Assembly (NCBI GenBank): GCA_963575745.1
Contig: CAUYUJ010021170.1
Location: 1,098,801 to 1,162,800 of the forward strand
Direction of reading: 5' to 3'
DNA length: 64,000 bases
DNA from: Prorocentrum cordatum
Taxonomy: Eukaryota; Sar; Dinophyceae; Prorocentrales; Prorocentraceae
This document shows, one piece after another, positions 55,640 to 64,000 of the stretch; the stretch's first letter is position 1; every line of letters begins with the position of its first letter. The notes under the pieces are model-generated. The model was given only the letters and a program-made list of their open reading frames with translations. It had not been told where the DNA came from and searched no databases. The position numbers were made by a program, and so were the translations under genes.

Positions 55640-56575
55640 TGTTCAACAGTTTTACTGATGCAGGGCGAATCGCTTTCAAACTTTGGCTCTCGCTTTAGAG
55701 CCGCGCATCATCGACTTAACAAGTGGAAAGTACTTCACGGATGGAGGGCGGGCAGTTTTCAAAATGTGGCTCTTGCCTTAGCGCCGCGTACTTTCTATTC
55801 TGACATTTGCAGCAGCTTCAAACACTGACGGCGGGCGGTTTTCAAATTGTGGGTCCCGCCTTAGCGTCGAGCGCACTCGTCTTAAAAATCAGCAAGAGAT
55901 TCACGAATTGATGGCGGGCAGTTTTTAAACATAACTCTCGCCTTAGCGCCGCGCACATTATTTTCAAATGCTTGCAAGGGCTTCACGGATTGATGGCGGC
56001 CAATTATCAAAATGCGGTATTCGCCTCAGCGCCAACCACATTCGTCATGAAGATTTTGCAGCCGCTTAACACATTGAGGCGGTGCGTTTTTCAAATGGTG
56101 GCTCTCATCTTAGCGCCGCGCGCATTCGTCTTTTCAGGACATAGGAGTTTCAGTGGCTCCCATGGTCAACGTACCAGGGATGGCGTTTTGGAGCGATCCA
56201 GGAATGTGAGGGCGCAACAGTTAGTTTGTGTCGCGGCGCCGAAGTCCTAGGATTCAGGAATGTCAAGACGCAACAGCCAAGTGGATTCGCGCAGATCGAG
56301 TCCCGAGAATGGTGTTTTGGCACGCTGCAGGATCTTCCACGGTTATCTTCCCACGAGGCATCTTTCTCAGTGGAAATGATTCCTTGTAGGGGCCTATGAA
56401 GAGGGAGCTTGGAGGGAGGATGTATTCCAACATCTTTGATGAGTCTTGGGTTTATACTGATCCTCCTCCTCCTCCTCCTCCTCCTCCTCCTCCCCCTCCT
56501 CCTCCCCCTCCTCCTCCTCCTCCGCCTCTTCCTCCTCCTCCTCCTTCTCCTCCTCCTCCTCCGCCTCTTCCTTCT
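55640..56575 (+). repeat. Composite dispersed repeat, copy C
   Basis: About six subrepeats of roughly 84 bp are anchored on TTAGCGCCGCGC-like motifs (55690, 55775, 55858, 55931, 56022, 56107). They are followed by shorter repeats with GGCGTTTTGG and GTGTTTTGGCACG (56170-56320). The end block with GAGCTTGGAGGGAGGATGTATTCCAACATC (split here at 56405-56434) then leads into a (CCT)n tail from 56461. It is the longest and best preserved of the three copies. Confidence 0.8.
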
Positions 56576-57158
56576 CCTCCCCCTCCCCTCCCCCTCCTCC
56601 TCCTCTCCCCCTCGATCGCTGACGCCAGGATCCTCGGGGGTGCACCTGCCGAAGAAGGCCGCCGGCCGCGGCGCCTGCAGAGGCCCCGCGGGGCCCCGAC
56701 GAGGGCGGGCAGTGGGTCCCGGGGCCCCGCGGGGCGTGCCGGCGCCTGCGACGGTCCCCGAGGCGTGCAGGCGCCCGGGAGCCCGACCGCGGCGAAAAGC
56801 CTCCCTGGGCTCCTCGCCTCCAGGGCCCCATCTCCTCTGCCTCGAGTGCGCCTCTCTGAGATTCCGCGTCTTCTCCCCGACCCCGCCTCGCCTCCAGGGC
56901 CCCCTCCTCTCCTCCAGGACCCCTCCTCTCCTCCCCCTCGCCCCCCCTAGGCCAATACGCCCCCGCCCTCTCCGCCAGGACCCATGTCCGACCTCCCCCT
57001 CCATGCCCGATATATCGGCCGCACCTCCCGACGAGGGCCCGCCCGCCGCATGTGGACCCCCTCGCGCGGCCCCGCGTGGTCCAGCGGCGTCGGCATCGGC
57101 GTCGGCTCCACCGCCGTCAGCGTCTGAGTCAGCGTCTGCGTCTGCATCAGCGTCTGCG
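56576..57158. other. GC-rich sequence after the CCT tail, no gene
   Basis: Begins with CCT/CCCCTC tracts, then the AAGGCCGCCGGCCGCGGCGC block shared with copy B (about 56655). Overlapping frames on both strands are GC artefacts. Confidence 0.45.
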
Positions 57159-57437
57159 TCAGCATCTGCTGCTGAAGCAGCTTAACGGCGTCAGCGTCAA
57201 ACCGTTCTCGTCGTCCTCGTCGTCGTCGCCGCAGGCCGTGGGGCTGGCAGGCGCCTCCCCCCAGGGCCCCGCGTGTGTCAGCGGCCGGCCGTGCTCGTCC
57301 AGCAGGTGCTCCGCGCGGTGGGCGCCCTGCGCGACCACCTGGCGGGCCGGCGTCGCCGCCGCGGGCGCCGCCGTCAGCGTCGGCGTCGGCGGCGCCGCAG
57401 GCGTCGGCGTCGCAGGCTTCGGCGTTGTCGTCGGCAT
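57159..57437 (-). CDS. Possible exon or small ORF, 92 aa, uncertain
   Basis: The frame begins MPTTTPKPATPTPAA (low complexity). It then reads as a more ordinary protein segment with QVVAQGAHRAEHLLDEHGRP and an acidic ACGDDDEDDENG stretch before the stop. It lies in GTC/GCC-rich DNA, so it may be a compositional accident. No family recognised and no splice signals could be established. Confidence 0.2.
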   Translation of the reverse strand: MPTTTPKPATPTPAAPPTPTLTAAPAAATPARQVVAQGAHRAEHLLDEHGRPLTHAGPWGEAPASPTACGDDDEDDENGLTLTPLSCFSSRC

Positions 57438-58200
57438 GCGTCGGCGTTAACATGCACCGTCGTCGGCGTCGGCGTACCCTTGCTCTCCTCCTACTCGTCA
57501 CCGCACAGCGCCTGCTGCCAGAGACAACGTGAAAGCAAGTGCCCAGTGCAGCTCCCCAGAGGGATGGGGAGGGGGATAAGCAGAACGCACGATTGTTCCA
57601 AAACGCGCGAACGGCTTGACCCGTAACTTGGTAGTCTTACCACGTGGCCAGCATTTTCAGGCAACGCTGACGCTCGCGTCGCTGAGATATACTACTTTAG
57701 TATGCGTTACGTCCGTCGGCTCCAGGCCAGCAGATCGAAAAGAACCCGTGCCAGAAGAAATCATCCCATCAGCCGGCGGATCTCGAGGGGATGGTGCGTG
57801 CACTAGGAGGGCTAGAGGAACAACCACCGAATGACCTAAGGAACATCGAGCCCCTTTCGTGCCCACAATGTTCCTTACTTCAGCGTCTTGACTGCAGTCA
57901 TCACCGCCCTCTCGGCCTCTCCCGACGGTATGGCCGGGGAGCAGGCGGCGCGCCAATCCCAGCCTTGAAGGCGTCGTACCCGAGGTCCCTGGCCTCCTCG
58001 AGGCACGCCAGGCTGTTGAGCTCGAAGGAGAGGTACCTCCCGTGCCCGGGAACCCTTTTGCCTCCAGCGGCGCGGGGAAGAGCGGGGGGCGTCAGGGAGA
58101 TTAGGAGGCAACTACTGGGAGGTCTCCTCAATCGGAAAGGTCAAGGAGAATTGAGCCCCGTCGGGGGGCTGCTTCGCCAGATTAGGCCGCGGAGCAAGCG
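57438..58200. other. No recognisable gene
   Basis: Mixed-complexity DNA. Frames on both strands are short or overlap. Confidence 0.4.
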
Positions 58201-58305
58201 GGATTAAACGGGATTCAGCCAGAATAAACGGGATTGAGCGGGATGAAGTCGGAATGAGCCAGATTAAGCGGGATTGATCCGGATTCAACCAGATTTCGGA
58301 CCAGA
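58201..58305 (+). repeat. Short-period array (GGGATTNAGC)n
   Basis: About eight units of roughly 11-16 nt containing GGGATT, GGATT or GAATGAGC follow each other with variable spacing. Confidence 0.65.
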
Positions 58306-59240
58306 GCACAGCCAGAATTTGACCTCTCAGGAGTTGCATCCGAAGGGAGATGGTGGTGCGGGCTTTTCCGCTTTCCCGCCTCTCTGTGCCTGCTGTGCAC
58401 GCCTCTGCTCGCAGATCGTCGTGTTCACGCGTGTGTGTTACTTCTTTCGGCGCTAGCGTTCAGATGCGAGGCTCGCTTCAATCATCGCCGGCGCAGCGTC
58501 AAAAGCAGGGAGACAATTCCTGCTCGACGCGTGTATAGCCTCACTTCTGGGCCTCCCGGCCGCCAAGGCTTCGGCTCTGGCCTCGAGATCCTGGCAGGGG
58601 CGCGCTCTCTCCAGGGGCGGGCCCGGGGGCCGAGTTCTAGAAGGGTTCCCTTGGCACCGTGGCAGAAGCACAGCGGGCGCTCTCGATCGCGGTGTCGGCC
58701 TCCGAGGGCCGCTGTCGGGCGCCGTGAGGCCATCCAGAAACAAGGCGCGGCGAGCAGCCAGTCTCACCAACGGGGGTGGAGGATGACGTGGCACGCGGGG
58801 CCCCGTGATCCTCCATGGCGCCCGCCTCGCATGAGCCTCACTTCCGTCCAGCGTTGCGGGTCATGGGAGTGCTATCGGAGGAGGGATCCCAAAGGTTTGC
58901 CGACCGTCCTCGAGGCTGAGGGGTGGGGGCTTCTGGAAGCCCCTTCGGTGGTTTTCCAAGCACTCTTACGCACGAGGGCTCTTAAAAGTAGCTTTAGGCT
59001 GCCCCCCTTCCTCCTACTCCTCCCTCCGTGTTGCATTCGTACGTAGGCCTCTGCGCGTGACGGTTCTCAAGTGTAGAAGTTTGTTCCTGTCTGCGTTCTC
59101 GCCCACCGCAGTTCCCACATCGGAGAACGGCAGAGCGCTCATGCCCCCGTCCGATGACTAACTCCCTCTCCTCCGTACCCTCCTGTCCCGCCCCCCCTCA
59201 CCGTGCTCATCTCCCTCCTCCCTCTCATCCCCCCAGCCCC
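58306..59240. other. No recognisable gene
   Basis: Normal-complexity to GC-rich DNA. The 203-codon plus-strand frame at 58435-59046 has no recognisable domain and overlaps minus-strand frames, so I do not call it. Confidence 0.35.
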
Positions 59241-59420
59241 TGCTCCTCCTTCTCCCTTTCCTCCTCCTCCTCCTCCTCCTCCTCCTCCTCCTCCTCCTCT
59301 GCCCTCCTTCTCCTTCTTCTCCCTGCCTCCGCCCTCCCTCCTCCTGCCCCCCCGCCCATTTCTGCCACACTCCTTCTCCATGCCTCCATCTATGATCCCT
59401 TGCTGCATCCTCCCAGCAGG
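59241..59420. repeat. (CCT)n-rich tract
   Basis: CCTCCT units are purest at 59262-59300. Confidence 0.85.
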
Positions 59421-60255
59421 TGAGAAACAAGATTTCTGCTAAAAGAAATTGACAGCGTCGCTCACGACGCATCCAACTGCTAGCCCAGCTGCCCTGCAGC
59501 GTTGCTCCACAGGTTCTCACGTTCAGGCTAGGGATGCATCTCTCGAGTGTGCTCTGCCTGTACCTGCATGTTTCCTCCGCCTCTCCTCCTTCTCCTCCGC
59601 TTCGTCCTTGCCTCCTTCTCCCCTCTCTTCCTTCCATTTTGCTCCGTTCTCGGTTGCCCCTCCTCCCCGTCCCCAAAACTCCACGACTCCTCCCGCATCG
59701 CTTCCTTACATTCAGACTCCCCTCCTCAGCCCTCGTTTTCCCCCTCCCTCCTGCCTCCCGCAAACTTTCACCCCTTCTCCCGCAACGATGTTCCAGAATC
59801 CGGCCCCCCTCCGTGTTAACTTCTGTCTCTCCCCTTCTCGAACTCCATCGTTGCTCACTCATCCTCCTCATGTCATCATGCCCCTCCTTCTCGTCATCAT
59901 CGCCGTGATCACTTCACCACCACAACCATCATCGCCACCAGAATCGTCATCATCGTCACCATCGCCACCATCACCACCATCATCATCTGCATTATGTTTA
60001 TCCCCCTTCCTCCCCCTCGCCACTGTCGTCACTATCGCCATTATTCCCAGAGACTGGAAAAAATATTCAAACAGTTATCCGATCCGCGTCGCGACGTCTG
60101 GAGGAGCCGAGGCGAGCTTTGGGACTGCAGCGCCGATGCTGAGAAAGCCTTCCTACGCAGGAGTGATAAGCGAAATGGGGCGGCTTTGGAGTGAGGAGGA
60201 GGCTCGCGAACCAATATCCCAACCAATGCCCAAGACACTACGGACAGGAACTTCC
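59421..60255. repeat. Pyrimidine-rich low-complexity DNA with CAT/CAC patch
   Basis: C/T-biased plus strand to about 59880, then (ATC/CAC)n at 59895-59990. Open frames are Pro/Ser/Leu-rich artefacts. No gene. Confidence 0.6.
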
Positions 60256-60280
60256 GCTTAGCGTGTCGCGGCGGCGGCCC
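60256..60280 (+). repeat. Solo copy of the 17591-17615 terminal sequence
   Basis: GCTTAGCGTGTCGCGGCGGC plus five more bases match 17591-17615 with one substitution. ACACGCTA follows at 60286-60293. Confidence 0.55.
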
Positions 60281-61377
60281 CGGCAACACGCTATGCCGTG
60301 CGAGCTGCTGGCGGGTCGCTCTGCCTCATTGTGCCGCCCACCCTGAATACTGGTCAGCATTGTGCCGCAACCGTATCTGGCCCAAGCCCTTCTGGCGCCC
60401 TGCCCACAATTTTTCTTCCAAGACGTCATGGCAGCATGCACTGTTCAAATCCGCGGGTCTCGAAGTGCTGGGCAGTAGAGCGTCAGATTGAATATGGCAA
60501 ATCTACAAGATCGCCCACGTCCTTCTTGAATGCAGTCTTCACGTTTGTGTGCACAGACAATGATGACAGAACGTTCCACACAGAGAGTGGGAGCGCACGG
60601 CCGAGCGGTAGCGACTCGCTCTTCGGAGGACTTGCTGTACCCAGGCCGCACTCCATACATACATGATGTGTTACACGATGGTTTACACAAGTTGTTAGAG
60701 AAATCGCATTTGGAGCGATACTTTGGGTAAATTAAGACACGTCATGTTTTCTCAGACGCTGTTTGTCAGAAGCTCTCGCTTCTCCTGCGAGCCTCTGCGG
60801 TCCCTGCGGTGTTGAGCCCGGCGATGTGGGAGTCCAGGTGCCCTGGGCGGGGTACGTGCGTACACGTCGAAAAAAACCGTCAGACAGTGGCCACGTTGAG
60901 GGTGTTGTTTTTCGCGTTGTTTGATGTCCTAGCCTTGGGGCTTCAGAAGGAGAGGAAATCACCTTGTTGCGCTGCACGACATTATTTTTTGTCGTTTTTC
61001 GATGCGGCTGTTTTTTTTTTTTTTGAATTTATTGTTATGTTCAAAAAAAAGCTGCAATGATTTCTTGAGTCGGGAGAAGCGGATTCAATGTTTTTTGTGA
61101 GGGCAGCCCCGACGGTCGCGACCAGAGCTTGAAACGTTTTCAGGGTCCAGGAGGCCAGAAGTCACACTCAAAAACAACGACAGGAAAAGGGGAATAGGTA
61201 GAGCAAGCAAGAAGAAGGAGCGGAGGACGAACGAATAATCACGCCCTGTGCGTCGCGGCCTGGCCTGGAAACCTTCCCTTCGCCAAGGCGGCCTGACTAT
61301 GACGCGAAGATAACCGCGCAATGAGCATCGCGGGCCGTGGGCCGCGAAGTGAAAGCCTAGGCTGTCCGTCGTCGCGT
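60281..61377. other. No recognisable gene; T-rich run
   Basis: Normal-complexity sequence with a poly-T/poly-A patch at about 61008-61055. No supported frame or RNA gene. Confidence 0.4.
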
Positions 61378-61462
61378 GTGAGATCGAGTGTGCGACCGAA
61401 TGTGAGATCGATAGTGGGATCGATACTAAAATCTGCCCTGAGATCGATAATGAGATCGTCGT
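61378..61462 (+). repeat. GAGATCGA-type short tandem repeat
   Basis: About seven degenerate units of roughly 12 nt with GTGAGATCGA, GTGGGATCGA, CTGAGATCGA and AATGAGATCG. Confidence 0.7.
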
Positions 61463-61485
61463 TCGCAGCCATTTTGGCTGTAAAG
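61463..61485 (+). other. Second spliced-leader-like sequence, weak
   Basis: TCGCAGCCATTTTGGCT matches 15 of 17 bases in the 5' and central part of the dinoflagellate leader, then diverges (GTAAAG instead of CAAG). The core AGCCATTTTGGCT is itself a small palindrome, so a chance match is easier than at 3388. An ATG-initiated frame starts five bases downstream at 61490. Confidence 0.3.
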
Positions 61486-61826
61486 CGCCATGGACGCTGA
61501 AATCCATCACTTGTCCAAATTGTTGCTGAGACACGGGCATATCGTGCCATCCGCGTTTCCCGACACGCGATGGCCAGCGATTCGGTTCACTCGCTGCTCG
61601 CTTGTGGTGCTCATTGCAGAGCTGAACGGTTCCTCTTTCTTCAACATTTTCCTGCCTACTCCTCCTTATCCGTTTTCTTGCCCTCGTCTTCTCGTCGTCC
61701 ACTCTGCCAGGTTCAGCTGATCAAGATGCAGCTGGCCTTCGCAGAGCTGTATTTGCAGGCGTTCCTGCCGATCAGCAGGACTTCCTCCCCACTCCATTCC
61801 TCCACTCCTTCATGCTCTTTCTCTTT

Positions 61827-62038
61827 TTTGGACGCCCGAAATGGGTACGGAAGGAATGGGTACAATGCCCAACAGCAGTTCCTGTTCATTGTGAACAGGA
61901 TTCGCTGTCCACGCCGCCGCGGCCTATGTTCATTCGAAACAGAAGGCCGCCTGCCCAACAGCGGCCGCTGTTGGTTTGGGACAACATTTGTTGTTGGGCA
62001 TTGTACCCATTTTTCCGTACCCATTTCGGGCGTCCAAA
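61827..62038. mobile_element. MITE with 48-bp terminal inverted repeats and TCTTT target duplication
   Basis: 61827-61874 is the reverse complement of 61991-62038 except for one indel and one substitution. The ends read TTTGGACGCCCGAAATGGGT. TCTTT flanks both sides (61822-61826 and 62039-62043). The 212-bp element has no coding capacity. It also contains a CCTGTTCA/TGAACAGG hairpin (from 61881) and a 20-bp perfect palindrome CCAACAGCGGCCGCTGTTGG (about 61953-61972). The near-perfect ends mean a recent insertion, but the mobilising transposase family is unknown. Confidence 0.9.
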
Positions 62039-62177
62039 TCTTTTCCCGCGAGAGGACCTCACCTCCGCGGACGTCCGGCAGTTGTTGGTCGCCTTCGGCT
62101 CGGCCGTCCTCTCGATCGAGGGTTGGCGTCGGGCTGACTCAACCAGCTATTCCACAGTTTTCTGGCGCCGTCGGAGA

Positions 62178-62203
62178 GCAGCAGCAGCAGCAGCAGCAGC
62201 AGC
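62178..62203 (+). repeat. (CAG)n run
   Basis: Eight CAG units. One frame reads poly-Gln and others poly-Ser or poly-Ala. Confidence 0.9.
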
Positions 62204-62319
62204 TGCAAAGCCTCCACCACCCGCAGCACGAGCAGCACGTCGAGTGCCAGCCAGGTTAGCAGAGGGAGGAGGAATGAGGAAGGAGAGGAGAAGGATTAGG
62301 AGGAAGCGGCGGAGGAGAG

Positions 62320-62372
62320 AAGGATAGGAGGAGGAGGAGGGGGAGGAGGAGGAGGAGGAGGAGGAGGAGGGG
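62320..62372 (+). repeat. (GGA)n run
   Basis: Purine tract facing a (CCT)n tract at 62487-62545 across about 110 bp. Together they form a potential long-range inverted repeat around the start of the next ORF. Confidence 0.9.
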
Positions 62373-62613
62373 TAGGACTTGTTTAATGTCCCAGAACATC
62401 GAAGCCCTCTTAGAACAGTTCTTTGGGCACGGTCGCCTTGAAGGATCCTTGGGCCATGTTGAAACCGTCTTGGACATGATTTGGTTCCTCCTCCTTCTCC
62501 TCCTTCTCCTCCTCGTCCCCCATCATCATCCTCCCATCCTCCTCCCATCCTCCTCTATTTTATCACTCGAGAGGCCACCACGACGGGTGCGGCGACTCCC
62601 ACGACTACCGTCT

Positions 62614-63987
62614 ATGGTGCCAGATTGCCATCGTGTGATTCAGAACCTGCAGAAGAAAGTTGACTATTGGAAGGGCAGGTGCAACACTATCAAGCAACGC
62701 GGCGATGCCGAAGTGAAAATGTATCAGGACACCTACATGTTACGCGTCAGGTCCAAACGCCGCAAGGTCGGCGCGGCGAAACACATTCTGTCTGTACGAG
62801 GTGGTTTTACTCTGGCTGTGAAACGGAATATTGGCCACGCTGGCGCTGACGCAGTCTTACAACCCCTCGAAGTTCCCACCTCGCGATGTACTGTTGTTCG
62901 GTGGGGGTTGTTATGTGCTGCCGCTGTGTTGGGCCTTTCTCGCGCCTGGCACAAGGATAACTACGATTACGTTGCCTACATGCACCGGGCGCATGCGGGA
63001 CTTCCACGAGAGTTTCACCGGGCATTCAGCTACTTAGTAGACTCGGTGCGTGGCGACGCAACGAATGCAAAGATTGGCGGCTCGAAGGCTCACGTGACCG
63101 AAGTGGCATCTGTGTTTCATCACTTACCACCTCCAGCGCATCTCGACGTTCTCGATGACGACCCTGTTCCACCAATCAAGGCTACCAACTGCGTTTACAC
63201 TGATGTGCTGCGCGCCCCAGAGAACTGTGACGCAGAGGTGCAGAGAGCAATGTTCCTGAAACATATTGCTAGCGTCGGTGCGAAAGATTGGCTGCGTCAC
63301 CCGATGCATGAAGATCACGAAGACTGGAGTCAACAGGATGGCGATCACAGCTTTGTTGGTGGTAAGTACTTCCACTTGTCTGTATGGATGTTCGCGACTG
63401 ATCAAGGAGGAGAGAAAAAGGCGGCGGCCAAGCTCATAGAAGCAGATTGCCGATACATGAATTTGACCCTTGTGTTCCGACGGTGGCACATGCTTCACGA
63501 GATGGCGCTCATTGCAAAGAAACAGATGACTTCGCTCGATCGACACTGGGGAAAACTCGCAAATATTATCAACATCTGGAGAACTGGCAGCAACGCGGCG
63601 AAGCTGCATCAGAAGTACAAGGAGGCACATGGGGAGAAGCGAGCAAAGGAGGCCGTGGGCATATTGCCTGCGCGCCCTCTGCGAGGCCGTTGGGGATCTG
63701 CTTCCAAAGCCGAATACTTCTTGATGAATGCGACGCGTGCTGAGTTGGTGCCTGCGTTCACTGAAACTCTACCGGGCGCGGAGCCCAAAGAAAGGAGAAG
63801 CGCCACTACTGTGCCCGGCATCGACGAGGATTTCGAGGAAGAGGGTTACAAAAAGCGAATTGGTCGATGGCTCAGTGGGGCGCTCGAGTGCCTTCGTGGG
63901 GACCAGTTCTGGGGCGACCTGTACCTTGCCCACATTTTGGTCAGTTTCCGATCGCATGTCGAATTGGCTACAGAAGTGCCAGGGTGA
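62614..63987 (+). CDS. Dinoflagellate multicopy transposase-like protein (458 aa from the preferred start)
   Basis: The open frame extends back to 62386, but residues before 62614 include poly-Leu from a CCT tract, so I prefer the ATG at 62614 (MVPDCHRVIQNLQKKVDYW). It opens with a Lys/Arg-rich coiled coil and then a helix-turn-helix-like stretch (VRGGFTLAVKRNIGHAGADA). The central part has SYLVDSVRGDATN, and later come MFATDQGGEKKAAAKLI, RRWHMLHEMALIAKKQM and RPLRGRWGSASKAEYFL. The order D-x-x-TN, TDxGG, a CxxH-like HMLHEMAL and an RW(G/N)S box resembles hAT-type transposases (TTDNA, then CxxHxLN, then TRWNSTY), but catalytic residues cannot be fixed by eye. Similar unassigned proteins are abundant in dinoflagellates as far as I know. 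The stop is at 63985-63987, though an intron may lie before it. Confidence 0.6.
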   Translation: MVPDCHRVIQNLQKKVDYWKGRCNTIKQRGDAEVKMYQDTYMLRVRSKRRKVGAAKHILSVRGGFTLAVKRNIGHAGADAVLQPLEVPTSRCTVVRWGLLCAAAVLGLSRAWHKDNYDYVAYMHRAHAGLPREFHRAFSYLVDSVRGDATNAKIGGSKAHVTEVASVFHHLPPPAHLDVLDDDPVPPIKATNCVYTDVLRAPENCDAEVQRAMFLKHIASVGAKDWLRHPMHEDHEDWSQQDGDHSFVGGKYFHLSVWMFATDQGGEKKAAAKLIEADCRYMNLTLVFRRWHMLHEMALIAKKQMTSLDRHWGKLANIINIWRTGSNAAKLHQKYKEAHGEKRAKEAVGILPARPLRGRWGSASKAEYFLMNATRAELVPAFTETLPGAEPKERRSATTVPGIDEDFEEEGYKKRIGRWLSGALECLRGDQFWGDLYLAHILVSFRSHVELATEVPG

Positions 63988-64000
63988 CAAGAGTACCTCA

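Larger units (their letters stand above)
61490..62260 (+). pseudogene. Possible gene fragment interrupted by a MITE
   Basis: The frame at 61490-61720 reads MDAEIHHLSKLLLRHGHIVP and stops after 76 codons. Other protein-like pieces follow in different frames (about 61570-61800). After the MITE, PREDLTSADVRQLLVAFGSA (in 62047-62170) looks coding and runs into a CAG array. Removing the MITE plus one target-site copy (217 bp) would put the first and last pieces in the same frame, but the stop at 61718 and the frame change between them argue against an intact gene. The family is not recognised. It could be the degraded 5' part of the transposase-like unit downstream. Confidence 0.25.

Noticed and set aside
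62386-62613. Upstream extension of the transposase-like ORF
   Set aside because: Contains poly-Leu and poly-Pro from a CCT tract and no conserved feature. The ATG at 62614 gives a more protein-like start.

Overview
The window looks like nuclear DNA of a dinoflagellate, probably a GC-rich repeat-heavy species (a Prorocentrum-like genome would fit, but species is a guess). The evidence is a near-match to the dinoflagellate trans-splicing leader at 3388-3409, a dinoflagellate-style Ty1/copia retrotransposon with CCCH zinc fingers in its Gag, a dinoflagellate-type repetitive transposase-like ORF at the right edge, and almost no compact gene structure. Most long open frames outside 37-55 kb are artefacts of trinucleotide or 12-nt-period repeats that stay open in several frames on both strands.

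Layout. 1-3.4 kb: CAT and CCT microsatellites. 3.4-5.7 kb: a decayed retroposed transcript with a relict spliced leader. 5.7-5.9 kb: an AT-rich inverted-repeat element. 5.9-8.9 kb: a large degenerate 12-nt-period array with an inversion at about 6.65 kb and a 1,139-bp duplication. 9-36 kb: repeats (composite repeats A and B, palindromes, minisatellites, GGA/CCT/CAT/GCC arrays) between stretches with no recognisable gene. 36,191-55,323: one intact LTR retrotransposon on the minus strand. 55.3-61.4 kb: more repeats, including composite repeat C. 61.5-64 kb: a MITE with target-site duplication inside a possible gene fragment, then the transposase-like ORF.

The central object is the 19,133-bp copia element. 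It has identical 175-bp LTRs, a perfect 5-bp target duplication and a single uninterrupted 5,981-codon frame. Residues 1-2,900 hold Gag (coiled coil, capsid-like region, three CCCH fingers, RS-rich SPGG repeats), protease, integrase, reverse transcriptase and RNase H in copia order. About 3,070 further residues follow RNase H. They include a stretch that I read as a Tpt1/KptA-type RNA 2'-phosphotransferase-like domain (both its winged-helix part and its ADP-ribosyltransferase-fold part), a zinc ribbon, a proline-rich linker and a W/Y-rich tail.

The frame also carries about 31 copies of an 18-bp imperfect palindrome (GCAGCGGGAAACCGCAGC), always in the same orientation but read in three reading frames. 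This points to spread at the DNA level inside a coding sequence. These two observations are the best candidates for something undescribed. No computation or database search was possible; all coordinates come from reading the sequence.
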